This document shows, in pieces, positions 10,177-21,200 of a stretch of 64,000 nt of DNA. Source of the stretch: Gonium pectorale (Eukaryota > Chlorophyta > Chlorophyceae > Chlamydomonadales > Volvocaceae); contig LSYV01000002.1 in assembly GCA_001584585.1 (NCBI GenBank), forward strand, positions 5,559,662 to 5,623,661, in the 5' to 3' direction. How positions within the stretch are numbered: the first letter of the stretch is position 1; each line of letters begins with the position of its first letter. Position numbers and translations under genes: made by a program. The notes below the pieces were generated by a model. It had not been told where the DNA came from and searched no databases. It saw nothing but the letters and a program-made list of their open reading frames with translations.

Positions 10177-13100
10177 ATGCTGCAACCACTTATGCGGCAC
10201 ACCGCTTGCGGCCGGTCCCTGCAGCGCGCCCGCCGGGTGGCGACAAAGGCGGCAGCGTCGGCGGCCGCCGCAATCGGCGGCGCCGACGGCGCTCTGACGG
10301 TCGGTTGCCGGATGGTTGTGCCGTACCACCGTACGGCGCACGGTCAGCAGCTGGTGCTGGTGGGCAGCTGCGAGACGCTGGGCAACTGGGACCCCAAAAA
10401 GGGTGAGTCCGTCCAGGGGCGGCCTATCACATGAGGGCCGCGAACGTCGATATGCAGCCCCCACGGGGTTTGAAGCAGCAGCCTAGCTATCTTGAAGGGA
10501 TTCGCACGCAACTTCTCTGAAGGACCTCCGGGCTATACTGTGACTGGTCCCTGCTTTCAAATGACGTGGGTGCCCACGACCGTGCTTAGTGTCACGTGCC
10601 TGTTGCAGCTGAAAGCCTGCCGTTCTGCATATCATGCCATACCCTGCTACATGTAGTCTGCCTGCTGGATCCCCGTCTGCTGGATCCCCGTTTCATGTTG
10701 CTTTCTAACTCGTGCGTCACCGGCGCTGGGTTTTCCTCTTGGACCCCCTCTCGCCTCGCGCAGGCGTCAAGTTCACGTGGTGTGAGGGCCACAGCCACGT
10801 GGCCGACCTGGAGCTGCCCATCCACACCCCCGTGGCGTGCAAGCTGGTGGTGCTGAGCGACAACGGCAGCGCCACATGGGAGCCGGGTAAGTGCAGGGGG
10901 CGCTTGGGTGGGCGGGCGACAGTGGACAGGTTCGAGCATCGCCGGGAGTGCGGAAGGTTTGTACTGTGTGCATGTTCTACACGCCCCCCAGGTTTGACGG
11001 GCGTGCAACCTGTCAACCTGGAAATAAGGAAGAGGGGGTACGATGTGGCTGAGGTGTCTTACTTCAGTTTGCCTTGCAGGCCAATCGGCTGCATCTGCGG
11101 TGACGACGGGACGTTTTATTGCCATCGAGGAGTATCAGCTCTGTTCCGCATTGCTTTTTTTCAACACGTTTGCACGCGCCCTGCCCTGCCCTGCCGCTGC
11201 ACAGAGGAGGACCGTGAGCTGCTGCTGGCCCCGTCGACGCTGGTCAGCCGCGCCGCTGGCTACACCGTGCTGGCGCACTGGGGCTTCCCGGGCTGCACCC
11301 AGGTGCTCGCCAACGCCCTGCGTCGGGGCACCTCCCTGGGCGGCGCCCGCAGCAGCCTCAGCCCTAACAGCCACGCTTCTGGCGGAGCCAACGGCCACGC
11401 TAACGGTCACGTGAACGGCCACGCCAACGGCAGCAGCAGCGGCTTCTTGGCGGGCGTGAAAAAGGTGCTGGCGCAGGCCAGCTCGCTTGGTGAGGCGCTC
11501 AGGGCAGAGGGTAAGGGGCGTTGCGCAGTGATCCGGGGGGAGGGGGAGGGGGAGGGGGAGGGGGAGGGGGAGGGGGAGGGGGAGGGGGAGGGGAGGGGAC
11601 GGGGAGGGACGGGGAGGGGAGGGAGGGGTCGGACGGGACGACGTCGGCCGTCGTGGTCGAGGGTGGCCGGCCGTAGGCGTGGTAACCGAGGGTCCGGTCN
11701 NNNNNNNNNNNNNNNNNNNGAAGGGGTCGACGGGACACTGCCTGCTGTCAGGTGGCCGCCGTAGCTGTAACCAGGTCCCGGTCGGAGATGCGGCTGGTGG
11801 TGATGCTGGCCAGGATGCTCGAGGCGAGGACGGGGAATTTGGAGCCCGGCTCCGCATCCCCGCCGATGCGGTTCTCCGATTGGGCCCACGGGTGGTGCTG
11901 AACCAGGGAGTCCAAGCCGCATGAGCTGACCCACATGCCCGCTGGTCCCCATGCGCCCTGCAGACAAGGCCGTTCTCCCGGGTACTGCGAGCTGGGAGGA
12001 GGACGGCATGGACGCGGAGGAGGCGGGCCTGTCGGACTGCCAGGTGCAGTGAATGGGTCGGCACCGCATTGGCATTCAGTTGCACGACTTCCCCTATCTG
12101 ACAGGCTTCCAGGCCGACATCACGTAGAGCCGTCGCCCGTTGTGCTGCCGTACGTATCCGCAACCTCACACGAATCCGCTGCATTGGGCTGCTGCTGACC
12201 TCCAGCGCCCTTCTGCAAACGAATGCTGCGATTGCTACGCCGAATCTGCTTACAGCCGCCTGCGAGGTGTGCATTGCCTGTGTGCCGGCGCACCTGAAAG
12301 CAAGGACGCCGCACCCCGCACCCCACCTGACCCCCGCCCTTGCCTGCTTGCGGCCGCGCAGATTACGGTGCTGGTACCCAAGAACGGTCCCAAGCTCAAG
12401 CCCGAGCAGTCGCTGGTGCTGGTGGGCGGCAGCGCCGCGCTGGGCCGCTGGGACCCCGCGGAGGGCCTGCCTCTGGAGCGGGCGGGCGAAGACAGCCCCG
12501 TGTGGACCGCCCGTGCCGAGCTGCCCCTGGGAGAGGGCCTGCAGGCCAAGGTGCGCAGCAGAGTGGCTACAGTGGCTCAGGGTGGAGACACTTCACCGCT
12601 TGCGATGCTGCATTGCTCTGCTGCACTGGCAGCGTCTGTCATCTCAGTGCGGGGCCCAAGAGCTGGGCGTCGGGCTGGCGCGCGCGCATGGCAACCCTCA
12701 CGCGTCGCGGCGGTGCCTCGCGGCCCGCTGGCGTCTAGTGCCCCTTGTTTGGGTTCGGCCCTGACCGCGATGTGCGTTTGCAGGTGGTGGTGGTCGACGC
12801 TGTGAGTGGCAAAGCCCAGACCTGGGAGCCGTGCGAGAACCGCACGCTGGCCCGCCACAGCGGCGCCCGGCCCGTCGTGATCACCGCCTACTGGGGCGCT
12901 GCGCCCACGCACAGCCTCGAGGTGGACCGCCTCAGCGCCGCCGCCTCGGCCAGCAACCCGCAGGTGCGGCCGTAGGTGCGGCGCTCGCTGCCCCATGCGC
13001 TGCGCGTCCTTGCAACGCGCGCAAGGCAGAGGGGACGGCGACGGCTAGTGGCATGCCTCGAGGCCAGGAGGCTGTACGGACGAAGGGACCTATGAAATCG

Positions 13101-14429
13101 CCACGCGGTTAACGCCGGGACACACGGTCTGTGCCCCGCAGGTTGTTGCCATGCTCCGGCAGCAGCTGTCCGCCACCGCCACGCAGCTGGACGGCATGCG
13201 CCGCGAGCGGGACGAGGCGCGCAAGGCCATTGCGGCCAGCGAGGACCAGATGCGCCACCTGCAGCACGCAGAGAAGGTGCGCCCTCTTCGCTGGGGCCCG
13301 GGGGCCATGGGCTACCAAAGAGAACCCTGAGGGGGTAGACGGGCGGGGACTCGGTACTTCTGCGCTGCTGTGCGCATTACGCATGCACCGGCAACCTGAT
13401 CGCTGTATGGCGGCGACCTGATCGGCGACCTGATCGCTGTATGGCGACCTGATGTCTGTATGGCGGCGGGGGCGCAACGTTGCCACCGGCGTGTTCCCCG
13501 GATTGGATTTGACTGAGCCGCTTCCGCACCCCCAGGGCGCCGGCGATAAGACCTACGGCCGCTTCGAGATGGTCCAGCTTGCGGAGCAGCTGCAGACCAC
13601 CCGCCGGCTGTACGAGACCACCAGGAAGGAGGCGATGGAGCTGGGGGGTGCGGTTGGGGTCACCCGACAGGTACGTGCCTCCCCGCCTGCCGCACATGCG
13701 CGGCCCCTGCTGCTACGGATGACCCACGGGTCGTCAAACTCCCGCTGTTTTCCGTGACTCGTCTCACGATTTAAACATCAAACGCTGCTCCCTGTCCCAC
13801 GTTATACCGCAGCTCCATCCCGGTCGTGGTTTCTAGGGCCTCACCGGCTTGCGCTCCTGCCCCCCTCTGCCTCGCAGCTATGCGACGCCGCCAAGGCTGA
13901 GCTGCGCGCTCTGGGCGCCCAGCTCGAGTCCGCCAGGCGCGCCTACGAGGCCCTGGCGCCCGAGGTGGAGCGCATGGAGAAGAAGCTGTCCTCCACGAGC
14001 CGTGCCTTTGAGGCTACCCGCCCCGAGCTGGTCGCGCTGGAGGCGCAACTGGAGAGTGCCAGGTTCGTGCCTTGTGGGGCCTGGTGGGCTGCAAGGCGCC
14101 AGGCAGGCACCTAGCGCTTATGCGACGTGTGGTGCGACGTGTGTTGTGGCCCGGTTTCGGTGTGTGGATAGTTTCGCATGGGTCTGCTGGGGGCTGACAG
14201 CAGCGGCATGTTCAGTGATGAGCAATTCAGCCCATCGGCCGCTCTGCTTACCACGCGCCTCCCGTATGCCCCTGGGGTGCTCTCCTCGAGCAGGTCGCTG
14301 TTTGACCGCACACTGTCAAAGATCGAGGCCGCCAAGGTGCTGGCCGCGGGCAACGTGGAGGTGCAGACGGAGGCGGTGCGCCGCCGCGTCGACAACCGCG
14401 TCCGCGAGATGCAGCTGGCCAAGTTCTGA
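10177..14429 (+). CDS. Tandem CBM20 starch-binding protein with C-terminal coiled coil
   Basis: Ten exons, all in phase: 10177-10402, 10764-10886, 11205-11510, 11964-12043, 12362-12550, 12784-12963, 13142-13276, 13536-13670, 13878-14062, 14294-14429 (564 aa). An in-frame ATG at 10144 would add 11 residues; 10177 gives the better transit peptide (Arg/Ser/Ala-rich, no acids for about 35 residues), so plastid import is inferred. CBM20-1 (about 41-150) has LGNWDP and TWEPGEEDR; CBM20-2 (about 246-355) has LGRWDP and TWEPCENR. These are the conserved starch-site tryptophans and the WE..(N/D)R motif. Residues 369-564 are heptad-rich and highly charged (coiled coil). There is no glycosidase, transferase or kinase domain. 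The domain kinds resemble algal starch-sheath proteins such as SAGA1, but this one is much shorter and has two CBM20s. Likely role: a structural starch-granule or pyrenoid-sheath linker (inference). Confidence 0.8.
11535..11596. repeat. (GGGGGA)n microsatellite
   Basis: About ten hexamer units decaying into GGGGA/GGGAC variants, in intron 3 of the CBM20 gene and directly left of the assembly gap. Such a repeat is a plausible reason for the gap. Confidence 0.9.
11700..11719. other. Assembly gap (20 N)
   Basis: Twenty unknown bases in intron 3 of the CBM20 gene. Exons 3 and 4 on either side join in phase (phase 1), so no coding sequence need be missing. The true gap size is unknown. Confidence 0.95.
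13395..13470. repeat. Short imperfect tandem repeat
   Basis: Repeated units of ACCTGATCGCTGTATGGCG with small variations, in intron 7 of the CBM20 gene. Non-coding minisatellite. Confidence 0.7.
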
Positions 14430-16492
14430 GTTGGGTTTCCGCCGATAGGGCGGGCGACCGGGTTGGGAGTTCTGTGCCCCACCCGGCGGCACCTGCCAAG
14501 CCGCGCGCGAGGAGCAACATGCCCGCCCTCCGCATTGACGCGGCATACCGTGTATTTCATTTCGTTGCACGCGTTTGCGGTGCGCGACGACAAGGTTGAA
14601 CGCGACTGGACCCGATGACTGGGGCACTGGGTGGTCCCCTCCGTGTACGCCTATGACAAGGACACGAGGACGTGAGATGGCGGCAAGATGGCAAATCTTG
14701 CGAGCGACGCCGCGCTGATCGCGCGGCAGCTGACGACGTGTGCGGAGCGTGCGGGGCGGCCGCGGCGCCGTAATGGGCGCCGCTGGTGCGCCTCGACGTG
14801 CCCGGTAAGACGAGCGCCCCTGCCGTGTCCGGTTGGGCGCTCCAGAACTCGCGTGTGCGCATTCCAAATCCACGGCGGTGGCTGACACCGCCGAGTTGTG
14901 CCGACTGATTGCTTTTCTGGTACTCCTCCTGTCTTGACGGGATGTATCCCCTCCTGACGATGATCTGGATCTCGTCGTACCTGCCAATGGCATCTGGATC
15001 TCATCCTAAAATGCCGTGCCGCCAGCCTTGTCGGGCGATTGCTCCGGCGCGCCCGGGGCGTGGTGGCCCCTAGCGGCGCGGTCCGGTACGCCCCTGTCCT
15101 GTTGCGGGATGGGGCTGCGAATCGCAGTGACGCTGACGAGTGCGAGGAGCGCCCTTGCAGGGCATCGTATATGGCATCGTGTCTATATTCAACGGCGGTG
15201 TGGCCGTGTGGGGCAGGAGTCGTCACTCGCGTGCAGCGGGTGTCCGGGCGTCTGCGCGGTTGGAGCGGGCAGCACCCACGCCCCGGCCCCGAGCTGGGGC
15301 CGGTGGTGAAGGGCGTTACTGCCCGTCCCCGCTGGCTGTCGAGTGTCCAGCTACAAAATATTTGTGTACAGTACCGTGTCCCCTTCCCACATGTTTTGTG
15401 CGGGGCCGAGAGACGCGTTCGTCTGCGTCCGTTGTTGTCGGCTCCGTGCAGCGCCGGGCGCCCGAGCGTGCGCCTCCTTGTTGGCCGAGTTGTGGAGTCG
15501 TTGCGCGGCCGATGCGCGTCGATTGTGTGTGTGGCTACCGGCAGGAGTGATTGACGTTCGTCCGCATTGTTGGAGAGCAGCCACCTATTTGGTTTCAGGC
15601 CTGGAGTAGGTCTGTTGAATGGCCTGAAGTACGGCATTCGTTTTGCGGCCAGCAGGGGTGCGCACCTCCCTTATTTGCGGCTCTTTGGGCCCTGTCGGCC
15701 GGGCGAGGAGCGCCTTTTGTTTGTTTCGTCTTCTTTTGTTTAGCCAGAGCGCGAGATGGCCCGGCGATTCGAAGATGTAGTTCACGCATGGAGATCACGA
15801 AGAAACGCAGGGATGGTGCCGTTTGGTCGTCGTAACTGTTGTGTTGGTCTAATTTCATTTCAGGCATCGTGGCGTGAGTCAGGCGCTGCCTTGAGCGCAG
15901 GTTGGACGTTGGCGGTTGTGGACAGGGCAGTTGCGCGTGGAGCCTTTGAAAGCGTACGGCGATTTTGTCGTCTGTAATAAGTACTCAACATGTCTGCGCC
16001 CCTACACTGCAGCGGCACTGGAGCTGCACCGGCTAGGGGCGGGCGTACCGTGACTTCATGGAAAGAGCGTGACCACGCGACTTGCTCGACGAGGGTGCAG
16101 CAAGCCTGCGGACGGGACCGGCCACCCCGAACACTTGTGACACCTCTGGACGTATGCCGTACACGTACCGCATCGACTCAGCCGGGAGTAGTGAAGGTTC
16201 CTACACACAACGCCACCCCTCCGTGGGCTGTGCGTGTGTCCTCCCGCCGCGGACCAGCCCATCATACGGCGGGGGCTGACCGAAGCTTCAACGTCCATCC
16301 TTACAGGTCTGCCTATCGACGTTCGTCGTTTTGGGTGGGCGGGTCGGGCGCACGCGGGTCTGGTAACCGCTGCTCGCCGATTGACCGTTGTGAAGTCGGC
16401 TATCCCGCGAAGACCGCCCACGACCATTCGAGCGAGGTAACAACGTAGTATCAACAATGCCCTGGTAAGCTGTCACGTCCAGGACCGGGGGG

Positions 16493-16611
16493 TTGGGTGC
16501 GTCTGCTCGTTTGCCTCGCTCGCTTGCCTTTTTTCCTGTACCGCCCGCCCGCCCTGCTGGAAACATCGCGCCTTCGGGTGCGTATGTCCGTAGAGGTGTG
16601 GCTCCCCAATT
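16493..16611 (-). repeat. Interspersed repeat relic (family A, member 2)
   Basis: The reverse complement matches 36041-36150 over roughly 100 bp: GGAGCCACAC..C, then ACGGACATACGCACCCGAAG, GCGCGATGTTTCCAGCAGGG and a degenerate GCGAGCGA...CAGACGC tail. By eye about 50 of the best 56 positions agree. No open frame is shared convincingly, so this looks like a non-autonomous mobile element. Confidence 0.65.
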
Positions 16612-17889
16612 GCAACGTTTCCATCATAACCGTCCGCACGCACAGAGCGCACACACGCACGGCTCGTCGGCTGCATGTGAGGGCCGTCCTCCTGCTTGGA
16701 CTGATCGACAGCACTGCGCCTGGCCGTTGGCCGTGGACAGCTCAATCGGCAAAGCAGTTCGGGCACCGTTGCAGCGATGCTGGGTGCACCTGACTTGGTG
16801 AGCACATGTGCCTGTATTCAACCTACGCGCTCCTGCTCGTCCTTTGCGGGGTGCATTAGTGCCAGACGGGGGCAGGACGGAGAGCAGCAGCTGCCACCCA
16901 GGGTCTAGTCCCCATCTGCCTTGCATATGCACATGCATCGATCGTATTACCTGACTCAAGCCCCAGCACCCTCGGGCGTGACGCCAGAGCCCGGCTACTG
17001 GCCTTCGAAAACACCGGAGCAGCCGCCAGCCAGGACGCCCGTCGCCGCTCCGTCCGCTGCGACTGCCTCGTTGCAGCGTTTCATCTTTCGCAGAATTTGC
17101 CCAGTTGGGGTGGTGCGGCGAACCTTCAAATTCACTTCGCCTCCACAGCACAACTTGATGGCGATGTGTACCCGGTGGCGGTTCTACGCATGCACCCATC
17201 GCGCCCTCCGCTGGTGTGCCTGGCCAAGCCGCGGAAGCTTGGCAGGCCGCTGTATCTTCCTCCGCATCACGCTTCGAGCCAAGGAGTGCTGACAGGTTAC
17301 AGGTTACACGTCCGTCAAAGCCGGGGGGGCCATGGACGAATTGCGAATATTGACGACCGCCGCTGTTCCGATCGGCCCTCCCATCAGCTGCTGGACGCGA
17401 GGTCAGCTGCTGCGGACCGTGGGCTACCACTGCCTCATTACCGCTGGTGTGAAGCTGCCACCTGGGCCGGTACGGCTGGCGCAAGCAGCGCCGCCGCCTG
17501 CGGTTCAGCTGCCGCCGGCAGTCCAACATAGTAGCAGCCTGGGCGTCGGAAAAGGCGCTAACAGCACGGGGGCACTTCGTTTGCGGATACGTGGTGTGTG
17601 GCACCGAGCTGCTCCATATGAGCTCGGAGACGTACACCGGCGGACCCAGCGGCTTCAAGGGACGAGGCCAGCAGCAGGCAGGCAGCCGGGGCAATCGAGC
17701 TCTGGAGGGACTCCACGTGATGCAGCCCCGCCCCGCCACACGCAGCAGAGCGGAGCGCGACAGGGTTCCCTGAAATGTCGGACAGACTCTGTGCGAGGGG
17801 AACACAGTAATCTGGAAGGGCCCCACGCACCCACACAAAAGCGGTCTGGCAGGTACTCTCGGAATTGTTCCCCTCCCTGCTCCCTACGC

Positions 17890-18213
17890 CCCGCCGCTCA
17901 CCCCTCCGGCATGCTGGCGGGGGGCACCTCCGCTGGGTCTATCCCCGCCCCCGACCGGAATCACAGCTCGTACGCCAGCCTGACCCGGCGGGGGCCCTCT
18001 GGAGCCTACTGCACCCGGTGCAGGGCGGGGCAGCCCAGGGCGTGGCCCGGGCTGTAGCCCACCAGCACCGCCACGCAGCCGAGGCCCAGCGGCGCGTCGG
18101 CTCACTCGCCTTCCTTGCCGACACTGTCGGCCATCCCTGTCCACGGCGACACCTGCGCCTGCGACTGCAGCCCCTCTGTCTGCTCGCTGGCCACCAGCGT
18201 AAGCACGCCGCGG
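17890..18213 (-). pseudogene. Possible decayed coding relic
   Basis: One minus-strand frame reads as protein-like pieces (TLVASEQTEGLQSQAQ..., then LGCVAVLVGYSPGHALGCPA..., then RRVRLAYEL). Two stops, TGA and TAG, separate the pieces within the same frame, and the gaps are too short to be introns. Family not recognised. It could be a chance frame; a pseudogene is only the likelier reading. Confidence 0.2.
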
Positions 18214-19097
18214 TCGCGATGGGAGTGACGAGTGCATTGTCCTGCACTGAATTACACTGCGGCGTCTGACCCCGCCCAACATGCTCCCAACTGGCTCCAA
18301 CCGATCCCAACAGTCCAACCCGTCCCATGCGATGGGTGTCCCCGGTGCGCGCGGGGCGGGGGCGGAGCAGCTAGCCCGCAGTACGCCGGCGCTGGGTCGC
18401 CCGTGCAGCTGCCCGTAGGCAGGCCAGCTCCCCGGGATGCCCGCCCAGCTCGCCGCTGCAGCAGGCACCGGGGAGGACCGACCGGCCGAGGGATTCCACG
18501 ATTCCGCGTAACGGTGCAGATGTTAGGGCAGGGAAGGGCCACGCGTGAGGAGTGCACGCTCCAGAACCATGGGCGCTCCTTGGCCTCTCCCCTCCGAGCT
18601 TCTCCCGCAGCTTAGCCTGCGCTCCCACATAGCAGCTGAAGCTGCTTGCCTGCCGTCCTTCAGGCACGCCCGGTTTGGCGCTCACCCGGCGGCTCCGTCG
18701 TCCTCGAGCTGCAGCATTACCGCGCCATACCGATGCAGCGACCGCTCTCGTTTCAGTGCAGTAAGTACACGCACAGGTCCTCGTCGATTGACGGGACCCC
18801 GCCCGCCGGGACTCCGCGCTGGACCGCTTCGCTGAGTTCGAAGCGGAGGACGCTGACGCCTGACGGCTGATGGTAAAGCCATCAACTCTACACTGGACGG
18901 AAGCTTTAGGGGTGCAGGTTTCAACAGCTAGGTTCCAAAGTTGGTTCGGCCCTGCCCACTCGCAGCTCTTAACGTCGAACGCAAATCCGGTCAATGCGAC
19001 ACCGGTACTTTAATAGGCGGTCGCTGCGCGAATAGCGACAACACCCTGGTCCGAAATGGGGCAATACCACATTCCATAATGCTGAAAACGTATTCAG

Positions 19098-21200
19098 ATG
19101 TGGAGTCACTTGTTGCCCGAGCTCATCGAGCGGGTAGCGAGCTTTCTGTCGAGGAATGAGGTGGCATGCACTCTTCGCCTTGTGAACAAGGCTGCTGCTG
19201 AACAGTTCAGTACCTGGAACTACACGGTGGTGCATTTGTCCCAGCCAGTGCCGCCGCATGCCTTCGCACGGCATTGGGGCACGCCCGCCGGCCTCCGGGG
19301 CCTCTCGCTCCGCAAGCGCCAGCAGCTCCTCAGCCTCACAGCACGAAGCGGCTGCATCGCCAATCTCTCCACCCTGGCCTCCAGCATAGAGTGCCCCCTC
19401 AGCGCCAAGACCTTCGAGGCGGCCGCATCCGCCGGGCGGCTGGAGGTCTGCATGTGGCTCCTGGAGCACGGCTGCCCCATGGCTGACGGCAGCGGCGCAT
19501 GCTCGCTCGCAGCCGCGGCGCGCGCCGGCCATGTGCACGTGTGCGAGTGGCTGCTGGCGAATGGCTGCCCCTGGGGCGTGCACGCGGCGGGCGAGGCGGC
19601 CATGGGCGGCCACAGCGGGCTGATGCAACTCCTGCTGGACCGCTGCCCCGACGCCGCCCGCCTGCGAGACACCGAGCTGCGGGGCCTGATGCTGGCGGCG
19701 GTGGCTCTGGGCTGCGACCTGGCCACCCTGCACTGCCTGCACGGCCGGTGGATGGACCAGGAGGCGCACATCCAACCAGGGCCGGCCGACGCAGCGGCGG
19801 CGCCGCCGCCCCCTTACCAGGAGCTCAGCCCGCAGATCAAGGCAAAGGTGGTTGCGGCCGCCGCCGGCAGCGCCACGCCCGACTGGCAGGCCAAGCTGGA
19901 GTGGCTGGAGGGCCGCGGCTACGAGCGCTGCGCAGCGGCCTGTGAGCGCGCCGCCTCGCGCGTCGCGGACGGCGCGGAGCGCCTGGCCTGGCTGCGGGAC
20001 CGAGGCTACCCTGTTGGCCCCGAGGCCACCTCCGTGGCTGCCAGCGCCGGCAACCTGGCGGCGCTGCGGTACCTGCTGGCGCACGGCGTGCGGCCGGGCG
20101 AGGCGGCGACGCGGGCGGCGGCGGCGGAGGGGCAGCTGGAGACCTTGGTGGTCCTCACCGCTGCTGGGTGCGCCATGGATGACGTTGCGCTGCTGCTGGC
20201 GGCGTACAACGGCCACCTGCACGTGGTGGCGTGGCTGGTAGAGGCGCTGGGGCCGGCGGTGCTGCAGGCGCCCGCCGCGGCGCTGCTGTTCGCGGTGGCG
20301 GCCAACGGCGGCAGCCTGGAGCTGCTGGCGTGGCTGCGCGACCGCGGCTGCCCCTGGGGCGATGCCAGCTTCGTGGCGGCGGCGGGCGCGGGCTGGGTGG
20401 AGGCGCTGGAGTGGCTGGCGGACCGTGGATGCCCCTTGCCGGTGGGGCCGGTGGTACCGAGGGGGGGGGGCATGGCGCCTCGGCGGACCCCGACCCCGTT
20501 TCTGGTACGGGACTTGCCAGCACCGGTCCCGCATCCTGCTCTGGCAGAAGAGCGTGGCCGCTACGATCGGATCGTCCCTTGAACCCTTCTGCAGCCGTGC
20601 CACCCGACCCTTCCTACCCTGAAACTTCTCCGAATCCCCATTCCCGCGCCACAGACCGGCGGCGGCGCCTTCGTGGCCGCGGGCTTCAACTCGGACTTCG
20701 CGACGCTGCGCTGCCTGCGCCGCATCGGCGTGCCGTGGGGTGCCTGCGGGCTGGCCTTCACGGAGGCGGTCTACAGCGAGATGCGGTGCCAGGGGTGCAG
20801 CCGGCAGGTGCTGGACTGGATGCTGGCCGAGGGCTGCCCCGTGGACTGGGAGCGGGCCCTGGCGGCGGCGGGGCAGCGGCGCGCTGGGCAGGGCGCAGCA
20901 GCGAGTGCGATGGCTGAGTGGCTGGCGGTGCAGCGCGACGCGGGGCGGGGCACCGTCCGGGGCGATGCTTGGGACGCAGCGGCTCGCAGGAGGCCTGGCG
21001 GCGGCCGCAGCGGCAGCCGCAGCGGCAGCCGCAGCGGCGGCGGCGCGGTGTTCAGCGGGGGCGGCGACAGCGGCGACGACAGCAGCGGTCTGGGCGGCTG
21101 TGGGTGGGTCCGGCGGCTTGGGCGGCTCGGGCGGCTCGGCGCGTTATTCGGCGGCGGCTGCTGCTTTGGGTCGGCTGCCGCACGCGGCGAGCCGCCGTAG
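19098..21200 (+). CDS. F-box-like / ankyrin-repeat protein
   Basis: Two exons: 19098-20453 (or 20450) and 20655-21200, joined in phase 0; about 633 aa. Residues 1-45 form an F-box-like helix set (LPELIERVASFLSRNEVACT, then LRLVNKAA). From about residue 95 on there are repeated ankyrin-type units of the form AA..GHLHV..WLL..GCPWG, continuing across the intron into exon 2 (CLRRIGVPWGACG, LDWMLAEGCPVDW). The C-terminal 60 residues are Gly/Ser/Arg-rich and probably disordered. Such F-box/ankyrin proteins usually act as substrate receptors of SCF ubiquitin ligases or as binding scaffolds; the partner is unknown. The family is known to be strongly expanded in volvocine algae. The ATG at 19098 is the first that includes the F-box. 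Confidence 0.8.

Larger units (their letters stand above)
14430..19097. other. Gene-poor stretch
   Basis: No complete gene could be supported. A 404-residue minus-strand frame (16624-17838) overlaps a 241-residue plus-strand frame (17332-18057). Neither has a recognisable fold or composition. The stretch contains a repeat relic (16493-16611) and a decayed coding relic (about 17890-18213). Confidence 0.45.

Noticed and set aside
13395..13470. CRISPR-like spaced repeats
   Set aside because: Units are contiguous and imperfect, with no unique spacers, inside a eukaryotic intron.
10177..14429. Assignment as SAGA1, DPE2 or a glucan water dikinase
   Set aside because: Length and architecture do not fit: two CBM20s, no GH77 or kinase domain, and a coiled coil of under 200 residues.
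16624..17838. 404-residue minus-strand open frame
   Set aside because: Arg/Cys/Trp-rich composition, no family resemblance, and overlapped by an equally open plus-strand frame. Probably chance.
18969..20603. 544-residue open frame on the minus strand
   Set aside because: It is exactly antisense to the F-box/ankyrin exon and is Arg/Ala/Gln-rich without domains; a mirror of GC-rich codon use.
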